A stretch of 64,000 bases of DNA from Planctomycetota bacterium (GCA_021776785.1 JAJFFF010000004.1:186001-250000), one strand, 5' to 3'. Positions 1 to 9,606 are shown, counted from the stretch's first letter. Numbers and translations are program-made. The notes: generated by a model from the letters alone, not told the origin.

Positions 1-459
1 CGCCGCCTCCAACACGCCGCCGACGTACGCGGCGGTGCCGGACATCGTGATGCCGACCACACAGTCGCGCGCCGTCGGCTCGACGGCAAGCAGGGCTGCG
101 CGACCGGCGGCGGCGTCATCTTCGGCGCCTTCGACGCTCCGTGTCAGAGCCGCCTTACCGCCGGCGATCAACGCAACAAACTGATCGGACCGCGCGCCGA
201 ATGTCGGCGGCATCTCGGACGCATCGAGCACACCCAACCGGCCGCTGGTGCCCGCCCCCGCATAGATGACGCGCGCACCGGCGCGAATCGAAGCGGTGGC
301 GGCGTCGCAAATCAGCGCGATCGCGTCTAACGCTCCGGCCACCGCCAAACGCGCCCGCTCCTCTTCGGCCAACAAAAACGCGACGAGTTCGCGCGCATCA
401 AGACGGTCCAACTCCGGCCCCGTCGGGTCGACTTGTTCGGTCGGGATCCCTTCGTACAC
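1..459 (-). CDS. murQ: N-acetylmuramic acid 6-phosphate etherase, N-terminal part (runs off window)
   Basis: Reading the minus strand from a GTG at 459 gives 153 residues open to the window edge. They contain the MurQ hallmark stretch YAGAGTSGRLGVLDASE, followed by PPTFG and LIAGGK. MurQ is a cytoplasmic SIS-fold lyase that removes the lactyl ether from MurNAc-6-phosphate to give GlcNAc-6-phosphate in cell-wall recycling. Family members are about 300 residues, so roughly half is outside the window. The GTG start puts a short leader before ELDRLDARELV, the usual MurQ beginning. The gene is followed on the same strand only by sequence beyond the window. Identification is confident; the exact start is less so because no clear Shine-Dalgarno is present. 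Confidence 0.85.
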   Translation of the reverse strand, partial: MYEGIPTEQVDPTGPELDRLDARELVAFLLAEEERARLAVAGALDAIALICDAATASIRAGARVIYAGAGTSGRLGVLDASEMPPTFGARSDQFVALIAGGKAALTRSVEGAEDDAAAGRAALLAVEPTARDCVVGITMSGTAAYVGGVLEAA

Positions 460-485
460 CCCCCCAGCCTACCGTGTTGGTCCTC

Positions 486-1130
486 CTAACGCGGAGTCGC
501 GGGAGCAACGCTCAGTTGGGCGATCTTCCGCTCGCCTCCCACAACCTTTCCGGCCGGATCCACCCGCAGATAGAACCACTCGCGGTATCCCTTCGTTTCG
601 CGAATCCCAAGGTCCCAGCCGCCGGTCTTGCGTCTCTTGTTCCAACCTCCGCCGGCCCCGAAGATTTCGCCGTACGCGCGATCGACGACGGCCGCGTCGT
701 CGTCGTCGCGAACCACGACGGCGGCGCGCGCCAGCAGAGTTCCAAATTCCCGGCGGTCTCCGTAGCTCATCAGTTCGATCACTTCTCCGCTCGGCTCAAA
801 GGCCAAGACCGCGCTGAAACCCATCGGAATGTGGACAGGCACGTCGTGCTTTACTTGGACGAAGCTCCAACCCAGCGAGTAAAACCTCCAGCCCGGAAAC
901 AGCCGAGACAATCCGAGCCCCGAAACGGACTTGGTGGGTCCGTACTGAATCCGAGCAGCCCCGTCCCAGACGAGGCGTCCCTTGCGTTCTTTGTACCGCT
1001 CCACTTCCGGGACCAGCTCACCGGTGCGTTCGCCGAAAAGATCGACCGTGACCGGGCCTTGCTCGGAATCAACGCTCTCGCCGCCGCATCCAACCGACGC
1101 GAAAGCAACGAGGAAGCAAACAACGCGCAT
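486..1130 (-). CDS. putative lipoprotein of unknown function
   Basis: The 214-residue product begins MRVVCFLVAFASVGCGGES, a lipoprotein signal peptide with lipobox SVGC, so it is expected to be lipid-anchored at the cell envelope. An upstream in-frame ATG at 1373 would add 81 arginine- and proline-rich residues that overlap the FHA-CAP gene, so the ATG at 1130 is chosen. The mature part has aromatic-rich segments (PGWRFYSLGWSFVQ, YREWFYLRVD) and a run of aspartates near residue 150, but I recognise no family. It lies between the FHA-CAP gene and murQ on the same strand. Confidence 0.6.
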   Translation of the reverse strand: MRVVCFLVAFASVGCGGESVDSEQGPVTVDLFGERTGELVPEVERYKERKGRLVWDGAARIQYGPTKSVSGLGLSRLFPGWRFYSLGWSFVQVKHDVPVHIPMGFSAVLAFEPSGEVIELMSYGDRREFGTLLARAAVVVRDDDDAAVVDRAYGEIFGAGGGWNKRRKTGGWDLGIRETKGYREWFYLRVDPAGKVVGGERKIAQLSVAPATPR

Positions 1131-1177
1131 CGTGCCATCGTACAACCGTTGCGAGGCCAGCTCCGCGCTCGCGGCAG

Positions 1178-4051
1178 CTACTTCGGCGCGGGCTTGCCGT
1201 TGCCGGATGCTCCGGGCGGGTCGGGGTCCGGCGGGACCTTCGGCGGGTTGAGCGAACGGCCTGTTGCGTTGCCGAACTTTTGGGTCCACCAGTGGTGGCG
1301 GGCGGCGCCGCAACCCATCTCCGTGTGGCCCGGGCTCAACATGTTGCGATGGTGGCCCGACGAACCGAACCACTGCTCAAACGCCTGAACACCGCTGCTC
1401 GCACCGCGCGCAATGTTTTCGGCCACGCCGCCGGGGTAGCCCTCGCGCCGCGCGCGCAGCGTCGGGTTCCGCAGGCGCGGGGTCGGGCTCTCGTGCGCGA
1501 AGTACTCTTCTTGTTGCATCTCGATGCTGTGCTTGCGCGACGCGCGCACGAGACGCTCGTCGATCTTGACCGAGCGCAAACCCATCATCCAGCGGTACTC
1601 GTTGACGGCGCGCGTGTTGGCGCGCTCCTCGACGTCCACGGTCGTGTTCGGAAGCTCAAGGTTGTACTTTTTGACCGCGTCGTTGTACGCGATGCGCCCG
1701 CTGTCACTCCCGTCGATTGCGATGTGCCATACGTCGAGTCGCTTTTGCACCTCTTCCACCGCGGTCTCATAAATGGGCACCGCGATCGGATCCACTTCCG
1801 CCAACCGTTGGTCGAGCTTTTTGAGCTCGGCGTCCAGCGCCTGCGCCTTGTCCGAGGCCGCCAGCAGCGCCTCGTACGGCTGATCCCAAATCGCGCGCAC
1901 CTTGTCGACCAGTTTCTCCGCCCGCTCCTGCGCCTCTTTGGTCTTATTCGGATAGGGATACAACGTCGGGTTGCGGATAAACGCCAACGCTTCTGAGCGC
2001 GCCTTCTTAAGCTTCGAGCCTAAGCGGCTGACGAACTGACCCGGGCGAAACGCGGTGGACTTCTTGAGCTCTTCGGCGACGACGTGGCGACGATCCTGAA
2101 ACGCTTTGACCAGCGTTTCGACGGCGGGCTCGCCCAGCTTTTTGAGCTCTAAAAGCGCTTCCTCACGCCGCCGCTCGTTGGTGGCATGCGCTTGGCGACC
2201 GAGCTTTTCGATCTTTTCCAAGAGCAACGTGCGGTCGCGCTCCGCCGGTGTGACGAGCGCGTTGCGGAAGAGCTGGAAACCCTCCGCCGGCGGTTTGACG
2301 CCGCGGCGCCGCGCCAGAATCCGCGTCAAGGTCGTCGGGGCTTGCTCGGACTTAAAAAACGCGATGTAGCGCTTGTTCGCTTCGTCCGCCAAGCCCAGCT
2401 CGTCGAGCAAGACAGCCGTCTCCAGGCGCATCGGCTTGTCGAATCCGGCTTGTCGAAACAGCTTCGCGTATGCCTTGATCGACATGGCCTTCCACGGCAC
2501 GGTAACCGTGGCTTTTTCACGATCGATCGCTGTGAAGTCGTTCTCGGTGGCGCTTCGGATGTCCGCGCGACCGCGTTTTTCCGGCAACAAAACGCCCGTG
2601 AACTTGTGCGGCTCCGCCATGATCGCGGCGTGTAGGTCCGCCAGCACCGTCGCCATCATCGTCAGCTCTTCGACGCGCGTGCGCGCATCGGGATGACGCG
2701 AAATCGAGCGCAACGTCGCCGCCGCTTCGCCAAACGCACGCGACTGAATCAGCGTGACGACATCGGCCGGATCCTGGTAAGGGCCCGACGGCACGATCGG
2801 CTCGGGCTTGCCGGGCTCCGGCGATTCTTTGACGGGCTTTTTCGGCTCGATGACGACCATGTCGCGCTGCGCACGGCGCGCGCGCAAGGCGGAGATGCGT
2901 ACTTCCAGGTCGTCGGACGACCCCGTCCCGAGGTACGTCGGGCGCGCGGCCTCGAGCACCGCGATGCGGCTGTCTAAGTCGGCGCGTTCCGCCGCCAGTC
3001 GCAACGTCGCGCGATACGCCTTGGTGATCTCGCGGTCGATCGCGGCCATCGCGCGCTTGACGCGCTGCCCCAGCGAATAGGTCGGCGCTACGTAATCGCG
3101 CCACGCACGGAGCGACGCGGCGTACCGTTTTTCGGCGAGCGCGCGGTTCGCGACGCGAAGTGTTTTGTCAAACCCTTCGGCGAGACGCGCGGCCACCTCG
3201 TTGCGGTACTCCTCCTCCATCGCTTCGATCCGCGCCACGACGGCAGGGTGCGCGCCGACGCGCAGTCGCGCCAGGCGCCCCATCAGGGCGTTGGTGGCCT
3301 CGCGGTCCGTCGTAAACACACTGCTCACCTCTTGCTGGGCGAGTTTGAGCGTGGACAGGGCGCGGCGCACTTCATCCGACGCACCGCGGGCCGCGCGCGC
3401 AACTTTGGAACTACCGTGGTCGCGCGCAATCTCGGCCAGAATGGCGCCGGCGTTTTGCAGACGCTTGGTCGCATCCGCGCCGTTTGCGCGCGCCGCATCC
3501 AGTTCGACGTTCGCGGCGCGCCACAGCTCTTTCGCTTCGGTCTCGCGCCGCTGACTCTGAACGAGCATCCATCCAAAGATCGAAACCGCGATCAACGCAA
3601 CGCCCGCCACGATCCACGTCGTCGGAATCGACGGTTGATGTTGGCGTTCCGGCAGACGCGGTTCGTCGATCTCCGCGACTTCGTCGATCTCGTCATGCAA
3701 CGCGGCTTGAACCGGCGCGGCCACCGCTGCGGGCGCCGCCGGGGCCGCCGCCGTTCGTTTTTGTGCCGCGCGCGACATGAACACGCACGTCAGGCCGCCC
3801 GCCTCGATCACATCGCCGTGACTTAGGGTCTTGGCGTAGACCGGCTTGCCGTTGACGCGCGTACCGATCCCCGATCCGTCATCTTTGATCTGCCATCCGC
3901 GCTCGCGGGGCCGGATCCGAAAGTGCACGGCGGCCAAGTCGGGATCAGGAAGGTTGATCGTGCAACGGTTGGCGCGCCCGACGGTGGTTTCGCCCTGCCC
4001 CAGCGAAACCACCGTCTCCGCGCCGCGAAATCCAATCTTGAGCCGAGCCAT
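1178..4051 (-). CDS. FHA domain - membrane segment - coiled region - CAP/SCP domain protein
   Basis: The 957-residue protein has three visible parts. Residues 1-95 form an FHA phosphopeptide-binding domain (TTVGRANRCTINLPD, GIGTRVNGKPV). A single hydrophobic helix (WIVAGVALIAVSIFGWML) lies near 145-165, after a Pro/Ala-rich linker. Residues from about 800 form a CAP/SCP (PR-1-like) domain with FAHESPTP, GVAENIARG and SGHHRNMLSP. The middle is alanine- and charge-rich and probably helical. Topology would put FHA in the cytoplasm and CAP outside. The start at 4051 follows AAGGGGAAC; an ATG 30 bases upstream would add ten residues before the FHA strand. The FHA domain implies control by a Ser/Thr kinase. 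Function is not known. Confidence 0.75.
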   Translation of the reverse strand: MARLKIGFRGAETVVSLGQGETTVGRANRCTINLPDPDLAAVHFRIRPRERGWQIKDDGSGIGTRVNGKPVYAKTLSHGDVIEAGGLTCVFMSRAAQKRTAAAPAAPAAVAAPVQAALHDEIDEVAEIDEPRLPERQHQPSIPTTWIVAGVALIAVSIFGWMLVQSQRRETEAKELWRAANVELDAARANGADATKRLQNAGAILAEIARDHGSSKVARAARGASDEVRRALSTLKLAQQEVSSVFTTDREATNALMGRLARLRVGAHPAVVARIEAMEEEYRNEVAARLAEGFDKTLRVANRALAEKRYAASLRAWRDYVAPTYSLGQRVKRAMAAIDREITKAYRATLRLAAERADLDSRIAVLEAARPTYLGTGSSDDLEVRISALRARRAQRDMVVIEPKKPVKESPEPGKPEPIVPSGPYQDPADVVTLIQSRAFGEAAATLRSISRHPDARTRVEELTMMATVLADLHAAIMAEPHKFTGVLLPEKRGRADIRSATENDFTAIDREKATVTVPWKAMSIKAYAKLFRQAGFDKPMRLETAVLLDELGLADEANKRYIAFFKSEQAPTTLTRILARRRGVKPPAEGFQLFRNALVTPAERDRTLLLEKIEKLGRQAHATNERRREEALLELKKLGEPAVETLVKAFQDRRHVVAEELKKSTAFRPGQFVSRLGSKLKKARSEALAFIRNPTLYPYPNKTKEAQERAEKLVDKVRAIWDQPYEALLAASDKAQALDAELKKLDQRLAEVDPIAVPIYETAVEEVQKRLDVWHIAIDGSDSGRIAYNDAVKKYNLELPNTTVDVEERANTRAVNEYRWMMGLRSVKIDERLVRASRKHSIEMQQEEYFAHESPTPRLRNPTLRARREGYPGGVAENIARGASSGVQAFEQWFGSSGHHRNMLSPGHTEMGCGAARHHWWTQKFGNATGRSLNPPKVPPDPDPPGASGNGKPAPK

Positions 4052-4108
4052 GTTCCCCTTAGTTGTACGGCTTTGCGGCACCGCACATGAGATCGTTTTG
4101 GGGTGAAT

Positions 4109-6730
4109 TCAAGCTTGCGCGTCCAAACGATCCACGGCTTCCTGGATCCGGCGGACGAGATCACGCGTCTCCTCGGCTCTTTCGCGCTCGCGCGCCACGA
4201 CCTCGGGATTGGCCCGCGACACGAAGTTCTCGTTGGCGAGCTTTTTCTCAATTCTGGCGAGCAGCTTCTGCGCTTTCTCCAGCTCTTGGACTTTACGTTG
4301 CTTCTCGGCCGCGTAGTCGATGTGACCGGCCAAGGAGACATGCACCTCGTCTTTGGCGAGGACCGCGGTCGCCGGCGAGGGCGGACGCTCCGCGCCCGGA
4401 CCCGCGACAAAAGTTTCCAAGCGCGCGAGGCGGCGGATCAACCCCTCCTGCGCCCTCAGCGGCGCCGGATCGACGGTGTCCACGACCGCGGCGACTTCGG
4501 CGCGCAGCGGCACGCGGTTTTCGTTGCGCAGGCGACGCACCGCGCGGATCAACTCTTGTAGGCGTTCCATCTCCGCTTCCGCTTCGAGATCGCGGGGTTC
4601 GGCGACCGGCCAATCGAGGTCCGCGGCATGGCCCTCTTCATCCAGCGTCTCCGCCAGCTCGGCGGCTAAGTACGGCGCGAACGGTTGCAGCAAACGCACC
4701 GTCGTCTTCATCGTCTGCAGCAACGTGGCGCCGCATGCGATGTCGCCCTCTTTCAACCGTTCCTTGCTCGCTTCGACGTACCAGTCGCAAAGCTCGTCCC
4801 ACACGAAGTGATACAGAGCTTGCGCGGCGTCGTGGTAGCGATAGTTCGTCAACGCGTCCGAGATCGTTTCGACGGCCGCGGCGGTCCGCGAACGAATCCA
4901 CCGATCCGTGAGCGTTGTGCCCGGCGCGCTGCCGGCGCTGTTTTCCGGAATGCTCGTGAGCACGAAGCGCGCGGCGTTCCATATCTTGTTCATGAAGTTG
5001 CGACCGAGCTCGAACTTCGTCGGCGACAGCTTCACGTCCTGACCCTCGGTGGTCAAGATCGCGAGCGTGAACCGGACTGCGTCCGCGCCGTACTGCTCGA
5101 TCATGTCGCGGGGATCGATGCCGTTGCCCAAAGACTTCGACATGCGCCGCCCCTGGTCGTCCAGCACGGTCGCGTGGATGTACACCGTGTCGAACGGGCA
5201 CTTCCCCAAGAACTCGTAACCGGCCATCACCATGCGCGCCACCCAGAGGTAGATGATCTCGCGCGCGGTCGAGAGAAAGTGCGTCGGATAAAACCGCGCG
5301 AGATCCTCCGTCTCGTTGGGCCAACCCAAGGTCGAGAACGGCCACAGCCACGACGACGCCCACGTGTCGAGCACGTCGTCGTCGCGCCGCACGATCGGTT
5401 TTCCGGTCTTCGGATGCGGCGCACCGATTTCTAAGTCGTCAAGCGACGCGGTCGGGTTGTCGTCCTCGTCGTACCAGACGGGAAGCTGATGCCCCCACCA
5501 CAGTTGGCGGCTGATGCACCAATCGCGCACGTTGAGCAACCAGTCCAGGTAGACCTTTTTCCAACGCGCGGGCACAAACTTCAACGAGCCGTCCTCGACC
5601 GCGTCGATCGCGGGCTGCGCGAGATCTTTCATCTTCACAAACCACTGCTCGGAGAGCAGCGGCTCGATCGGCGTCTTCGAGCGGTCCGACAACGGAAGGC
5701 GAAGGTCGTATTCCTCCACCTTGTCGAGCAAACCGAGGGCGTCGAGGTCTTTGACCACGCGCTTACGCGCCACCATCCGATCCAGGCCAGCGTACGCGCC
5801 GCCCTCGTCGTTGATGGTGCCGTCTTTGTTCAAGATGTTGATCACGGGCAGGTCGTGGCGCATCCCGCGCTCGTTGTCCTCGAAGTCATGGCCGGGCGTC
5901 ACCTTCACGGCACCGCTTCCGAACTCGGCTTTGACGGACTTGTCGGCGATGATCGGAATCGGGCGATTGACCAGCGGCAACTTGATGTTCTTGCCGACCA
6001 AGGCCGTGTACCGCTCGTCGTCGGGGTGCACAGCGACCGCGGTATCCCCCAGCATCGTTTCGGGGCGCGTCGTGGCGACCACCATGTGGCCCGATCCGTC
6101 TTCGAGCGGATACTTCAGGTGCCAAAGATGGCCCTTGGTTTCTAGTTCCTCAATCTCGTCGTCGCCGATGGCGGACTGCAACTTGCAATCCCAGTTCACC
6201 ATCCGCAAACCGCGGTAGATGAGACCCTTCTCCCAGAGCTGCACGAACGAAACGCGCACCGCACGCGATAAGTTTTCGTCCATCGTGAAAGCGGTGCGGC
6301 TCCAATCGCACGAGCAACCGAGCGTGCGATACTGATCCAGAATCGCCGCGCCGTATTTCTCTTTCCAGGCCCACACCCGCTCGAGAAACGCTTCGCGGCC
6401 GAGATCGTGGCGCGTCTTGCCCTCATCCGCGAGGAGCCTTTTCTCCACCACGGCTTGCGTGGCGATGCCGGCGTGATCGGTCCCGGGCACCCAGAGCGCG
6501 GCGCGCCCCTGCATCCGGTTCCAGCGCACGAGCACGTCTTGGACGACGCCGTTCAACGCGTGGCCCATGTGAAGAACCGACGTCACGTTGGGCGGCGGAA
6601 TCATCACGACGTACGGCTTGGCGTCAGGACGGTCGCTGGGCTGAAAAACACCGTCTTTTTCCCAGCGAGGCGTCCATTTCGCCTGCACCGCGGTCGCTTC
6701 GTACGTCTTGGGCAGTTCGAGTCCGGACAT
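4109..6730 (-). CDS. valS: valyl-tRNA synthetase
   Basis: This 873-residue class I aminoacyl-tRNA synthetase charges tRNA-Val in the cytoplasm. It shows the HIGH-type motif HMGH at residues 54-57, the PPPNVTSVLHMGHALNG context typical of ValS, the editing-domain stretch TTRPETMLGDTAVAVHP at about 220-236, the tryptophan-rich WCISRQLWWGHQLPVWY at 404-420, and RMSKS at 529-533. The last 70 residues are Glu/Lys/Arg-rich and carry the coiled-coil tRNA-binding arm of bacterial ValS (LEKAQKLLARIEKKLANENF). Length is normal for the family. It is followed after 57 bases by the FHA-CAP gene on the same strand. Confidence 0.97.
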   Translation of the reverse strand: MSGLELPKTYEATAVQAKWTPRWEKDGVFQPSDRPDAKPYVVMIPPPNVTSVLHMGHALNGVVQDVLVRWNRMQGRAALWVPGTDHAGIATQAVVEKRLLADEGKTRHDLGREAFLERVWAWKEKYGAAILDQYRTLGCSCDWSRTAFTMDENLSRAVRVSFVQLWEKGLIYRGLRMVNWDCKLQSAIGDDEIEELETKGHLWHLKYPLEDGSGHMVVATTRPETMLGDTAVAVHPDDERYTALVGKNIKLPLVNRPIPIIADKSVKAEFGSGAVKVTPGHDFEDNERGMRHDLPVINILNKDGTINDEGGAYAGLDRMVARKRVVKDLDALGLLDKVEEYDLRLPLSDRSKTPIEPLLSEQWFVKMKDLAQPAIDAVEDGSLKFVPARWKKVYLDWLLNVRDWCISRQLWWGHQLPVWYDEDDNPTASLDDLEIGAPHPKTGKPIVRRDDDVLDTWASSWLWPFSTLGWPNETEDLARFYPTHFLSTAREIIYLWVARMVMAGYEFLGKCPFDTVYIHATVLDDQGRRMSKSLGNGIDPRDMIEQYGADAVRFTLAILTTEGQDVKLSPTKFELGRNFMNKIWNAARFVLTSIPENSAGSAPGTTLTDRWIRSRTAAAVETISDALTNYRYHDAAQALYHFVWDELCDWYVEASKERLKEGDIACGATLLQTMKTTVRLLQPFAPYLAAELAETLDEEGHAADLDWPVAEPRDLEAEAEMERLQELIRAVRRLRNENRVPLRAEVAAVVDTVDPAPLRAQEGLIRRLARLETFVAGPGAERPPSPATAVLAKDEVHVSLAGHIDYAAEKQRKVQELEKAQKLLARIEKKLANENFVSRANPEVVARERERAEETRDLVRRIQEAVDRLDAQA

Positions 6731-6778
6731 GATGAGCCAAGCATAGCCCCCTCGCGTGACGGGGCGAACAAACAGCCC

Positions 6779-7942
6779 TCACAGGTGCCGAACGTAGGGC
6801 AAAAGCTCGTGCGCGGGGTCGATGGGATCGCCGGCGCCGCGCGCTCCAAGCTCGTGAAACGGTCGTTCCGCCACCGCCGAAACGCCGTCGCCCCAGACGA
6901 GCACGGGTACCGGATCGGCGAGCGGACGCCCGGTCTCTGTGTCGCGCGCATGGTCGGGCAGGATCAAAAGCCGCGCGCCCAACTCCGCGACGAGGCGCGC
7001 GACCGGCCCGATGAGATGCTTGTCGATATCGCAGATTCCGTCCACGCGGTTGGCGAGGCGGCCGGTCCGCGCGTCGCGCACACCGCGACCCGAGTAGACA
7101 AAGCACGACTCCTCACGCCGGATCGACTGGCCGAGGCCGCGCAGAATCTGGTTCGCGGACTTCGCCAGGGGCTGACGCAGGGGGATGCCGCGCGCGCGAC
7201 AGACCGCTTGCCAGAGAATCGATTGTCCAAACGCCGCGGTGGGTTGCTCCGTCGACGCCAAACGCGGGACGCCGCCGGGTCCCGACAGCCACACCATGTC
7301 CGCCCCGTTTTCACCGAGATCGCGCCGCACCGCGTTGATTTCATGGCTGTCCAACGCCTCGCGTCCCAGTCGATGCGCGAAGGCGTGCTGCTCCGTTCGG
7401 GGCTCGACGCGCTTCAGCCGCCGCCCGAGGACAAAATCTGGCGCTGCCAGCGACGGGTCCACGGACGCCCGCGGCGCGATCGCGACGTGATGCGACGCGC
7501 GACCCGGCAGCAGGCGAAATCCCGCCCGACCAAGCGCGCGACACGCCTCCTTGCGTAAGACTTCCGACTCGGCGTGGCGCAGCGGGCCGGGTTCGACGTC
7601 GGCGACCGTGTCCCGAAACAGCGCGACAAAGTCCGCGCTGACGTAACACTCTTCGGACGCGAGCGCAGCGCCCGACATCGCGCCGATGTACGACGCGGGA
7701 GCGGTTTCGTGTTCGGCGGGGTCTACGCCGAGGATCGAGAGGAACGGCGCCGCAGAGATCGCGGCGTTCGCGTCGTTGACGGGACGCACGCCGAGAACGC
7801 GGCCTTGCCGGGCTAGACGATCAAGTGTGGGAGTTCGGCCCTGCGATAACGCCAAAGCGAGCGGCGACTCGTCGAGAGAACTCTCCCAGCGGCTAGCCGT
7901 CCCACCCAAGATCAGGACGACCAGAGGAGGATTTCGTTTCAC
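6779..7942 (-). CDS. cofactor-independent phosphoglycerate mutase-like protein, active site apparently degenerate
   Basis: The 387-residue product has the layout of the archaeal-type 2,3-bisphosphoglycerate-independent phosphoglycerate mutase family (ApgM): TPTLDRLARQGRVLGV near residue 38, FLSILGVDPAEHE near 67 and LADPVPVLVWGDG near 360. From my memory of the family, the N-terminal metal-binding Asp-Gly is here Gly-Gly (ILGG, residues 11-14), the Ser-Asp of the phosphoryl-accepting loop is Ser-Ala (ISAA, 62-65), and the His before ADPVP is Leu. The Ser and one Asp-His pair (LPDHA) remain. It may therefore be non-catalytic or have a different substrate. The GTG start at 7942 overlaps the stop of the PPC-domain gene by one base (TAGTG), implying coupling. 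Confidence 0.7.
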   Translation of the reverse strand: MKRNPPLVVLILGGTASRWESSLDESPLALALSQGRTPTLDRLARQGRVLGVRPVNDANAAISAAPFLSILGVDPAEHETAPASYIGAMSGAALASEECYVSADFVALFRDTVADVEPGPLRHAESEVLRKEACRALGRAGFRLLPGRASHHVAIAPRASVDPSLAAPDFVLGRRLKRVEPRTEQHAFAHRLGREALDSHEINAVRRDLGENGADMVWLSGPGGVPRLASTEQPTAAFGQSILWQAVCRARGIPLRQPLAKSANQILRGLGQSIRREESCFVYSGRGVRDARTGRLANRVDGICDIDKHLIGPVARLVAELGARLLILPDHARDTETGRPLADPVPVLVWGDGVSAVAERPFHELGARGAGDPIDPAHELLPYVRHL

Positions 7943-8361
7943 TACAGTTCGAGCGGGTTGAATCCGGCGGCAGCGTCTTTGATGCGTGTAATCTCAGACG
8001 CCAGCTTACGAATGTAAATCTCGCACGCCGTTCCGACAACTGCTCGATTGACATGTCCCGTAAATGCGATCAGTTCCGGGCCGGAAACCGTCGCGTGGAC
8101 GTGGACGTGGTGCTTGCCGTCCAGAATCGAGAAATTCCCCACGAGCTGGCCGATTTCCATCGGTTCGTGAAACAGGCGCGGGATGTACTCGCCCTTTTCC
8201 GGGTCGAAAAACGCCAACTCGATCTCGGAGGTGGATCCGAGTCCGCTCAGAGACCCGCCCCGGATGTCAAATTGCGCCGCGACGTCGCGGAGTGATTCGA
8301 GGAGCTCCTCAGCGGAGGAGAGGACAACGACGATCGTGTCGCCTTCGGCGCGGACCTGCAT
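7942..8361 (-). CDS. PPC/DUF296 domain protein
   Basis: The 139-residue protein fills one PPC (plants and prokaryotes conserved, DUF296) domain. Supporting features are GGSLSGLGSTSEIELAFFD, a conserved histidine-rich segment HHVHVHATVSGP at about residues 84-95, and GHVNRAVVGTACEIYI. Bacterial PPC proteins are small trimers, often described as DNA-binding, but their role is poorly known. The histidine cluster could bind a metal. It is the first gene of a pair with the phosphoglycerate-mutase-like gene. The intergenic space 8362-8541 to the divergent PEP-CTERM gene holds GC-rich inverted repeats around 8400-8460 but no promoter I can support. Confidence 0.8.
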   Translation of the reverse strand: MQVRAEGDTIVVVLSSAEELLESLRDVAAQFDIRGGSLSGLGSTSEIELAFFDPEKGEYIPRLFHEPMEIGQLVGNFSILDGKHHVHVHATVSGPELIAFTGHVNRAVVGTACEIYIRKLASEITRIKDAAAGFNPLEL

Positions 8362-8541
8362 GGCGAGGCACCGTACGCCCCCGCCGCCCGCATTACAAGA
8401 GGGAGTCGAGGGCCCGCGCGGGCGCCCGGCCTAGGGGGCCCGAGCCCGCGCTCCAGGGCGATTTTCACGGTCGTGGCAGTTCCCTGACGGCGTTCCCGCT
8501 TCTGTGTTGGGACAGTCCCGTATGGAGATAAGGAAGGCATC

Positions 8542-9462
8542 ATGATTCGAATACTTATGGCCTTGGCGCTGGTTGCATGGACCGCGCAGGCCGACACCAT
8601 CAGCAGCTCGGTGGGCGCGAGCCTCACCCCAACCACCGCTCCCTTTCCCGGCGCCGGCGTGCTGGGACCGATCACAGACACCGCTTCGAGCCCGCCCGCG
8701 ACGGTCACGACGTTGGCCGATTTGGCGATCCCGATCGATGAAGGGGGCGATCCGTTCACCGGCGAGATGGCGCATGCGACCGCCCAACAGCGTTTTGGCG
8801 TCTTGGGCGCAACCGGATCCGTGGAGGTCGGCCCGGTGATGTTTTATTCGGGTGGGGGCGGCCTCCCGTCTCCTCTGCTGGCATCCGCCACGGCGACCAA
8901 CACGTTGGTGAGCACGGCCGCCCTGGATGGCGACTACCTGTTTTCGATATTCATCACGGGCGGTTTTTTGAGCGTCATCGACTTTGGGGGCGCCAGCCTC
9001 GCGGACTCTCCCACGGCCACCGTGAGCTTTGGTGCCGATCTCAACGGCGTGTCATTTTTCGCGGCGTCCGCGGTGCTTAAAGGCGGCAACGCGGGCCACA
9101 CGCTGACGGAAACGGGCACGAGCCTCGGCGCTTCATTGGTCACGCCGGCAGCGGCCGACGAAGTGCGCTACGACTTTTCCGGGTTCGTAGGGTCGTTCGC
9201 GTTGTCCGGTCTGTCCGCGGGCGACGTTGTGAACTATTCCATGTCCGTCACCGTGAGCGGTTTCCCGTTCGAACTCGGCGGCTCCGCGTTCTTCGGCGAT
9301 CCCGATCTTTTGACAGGCCCCGGCACGTTCTTGCAGCTCGTCGGCGGCCCCCCGCCGCCTCCTCCTCCGGGCGGTGGCGGTCCCGTCCCCGAGCCGAGCA
9401 CGTTGCTTTTGGTCGCGGCCGGATGGGGGTTGGTGGCACGCCGACGTCGGCGCGCGAGCTAG
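8542..9462 (+). CDS. PEP-CTERM sorting domain protein
   Basis: The 306-residue secreted protein starts with a signal peptide (MIRILMALALVAWTAQA). It ends in a PEP-CTERM tail: VPEPSTLLL, a short hydrophobic segment, then RRRRRAS. PEP-CTERM tails are processed by exosortase in exopolysaccharide-producing Gram-negative bacteria, so the product is likely to reach the cell surface or matrix. The body is Gly/Ser/Thr/Ala-rich with a proline run just before the tail, and no enzymatic motif is visible. A Shine-Dalgarno (GGAGATAAGGAAGG) ends six bases before the ATG. No exosortase gene is in the window. The gene ends convergent with kdsA. Confidence 0.85.
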   Translation: MIRILMALALVAWTAQADTISSSVGASLTPTTAPFPGAGVLGPITDTASSPPATVTTLADLAIPIDEGGDPFTGEMAHATAQQRFGVLGATGSVEVGPVMFYSGGGGLPSPLLASATATNTLVSTAALDGDYLFSIFITGGFLSVIDFGGASLADSPTATVSFGADLNGVSFFAASAVLKGGNAGHTLTETGTSLGASLVTPAAADEVRYDFSGFVGSFALSGLSAGDVVNYSMSVTVSGFPFELGGSAFFGDPDLLTGPGTFLQLVGGPPPPPPPGGGGPVPEPSTLLLVAAGWGLVARRRRRAS

Positions 9463-9606
9463 CCCGCAACGACGAAAGCATAGACCAACCTCGAACGATG
9501 TTGGTGATTGGAATTGCCTTGGTGAAAGCCGGGAGCGGCGCGCGCGACAGCGGCGCCCTTCCGGCTACTTTTTGGGCGCGGCCGAGAGGCGAGCGGAGAC
9601 TTCTGT

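Noticed and set aside
266..1388. Plus-strand open frames over murQ and the lipoprotein gene
   Set aside because: Arg/Pro/Ser-rich shadow frames of GC-rich minus-strand genes, with no motif or Shine-Dalgarno.
8474..8489. TGGCAG-N5-TGACG, like a sigma-54 promoter before the PEP-CTERM gene
   Set aside because: The -12 element lacks the invariant GC, so it does not meet the -24/-12 rule.
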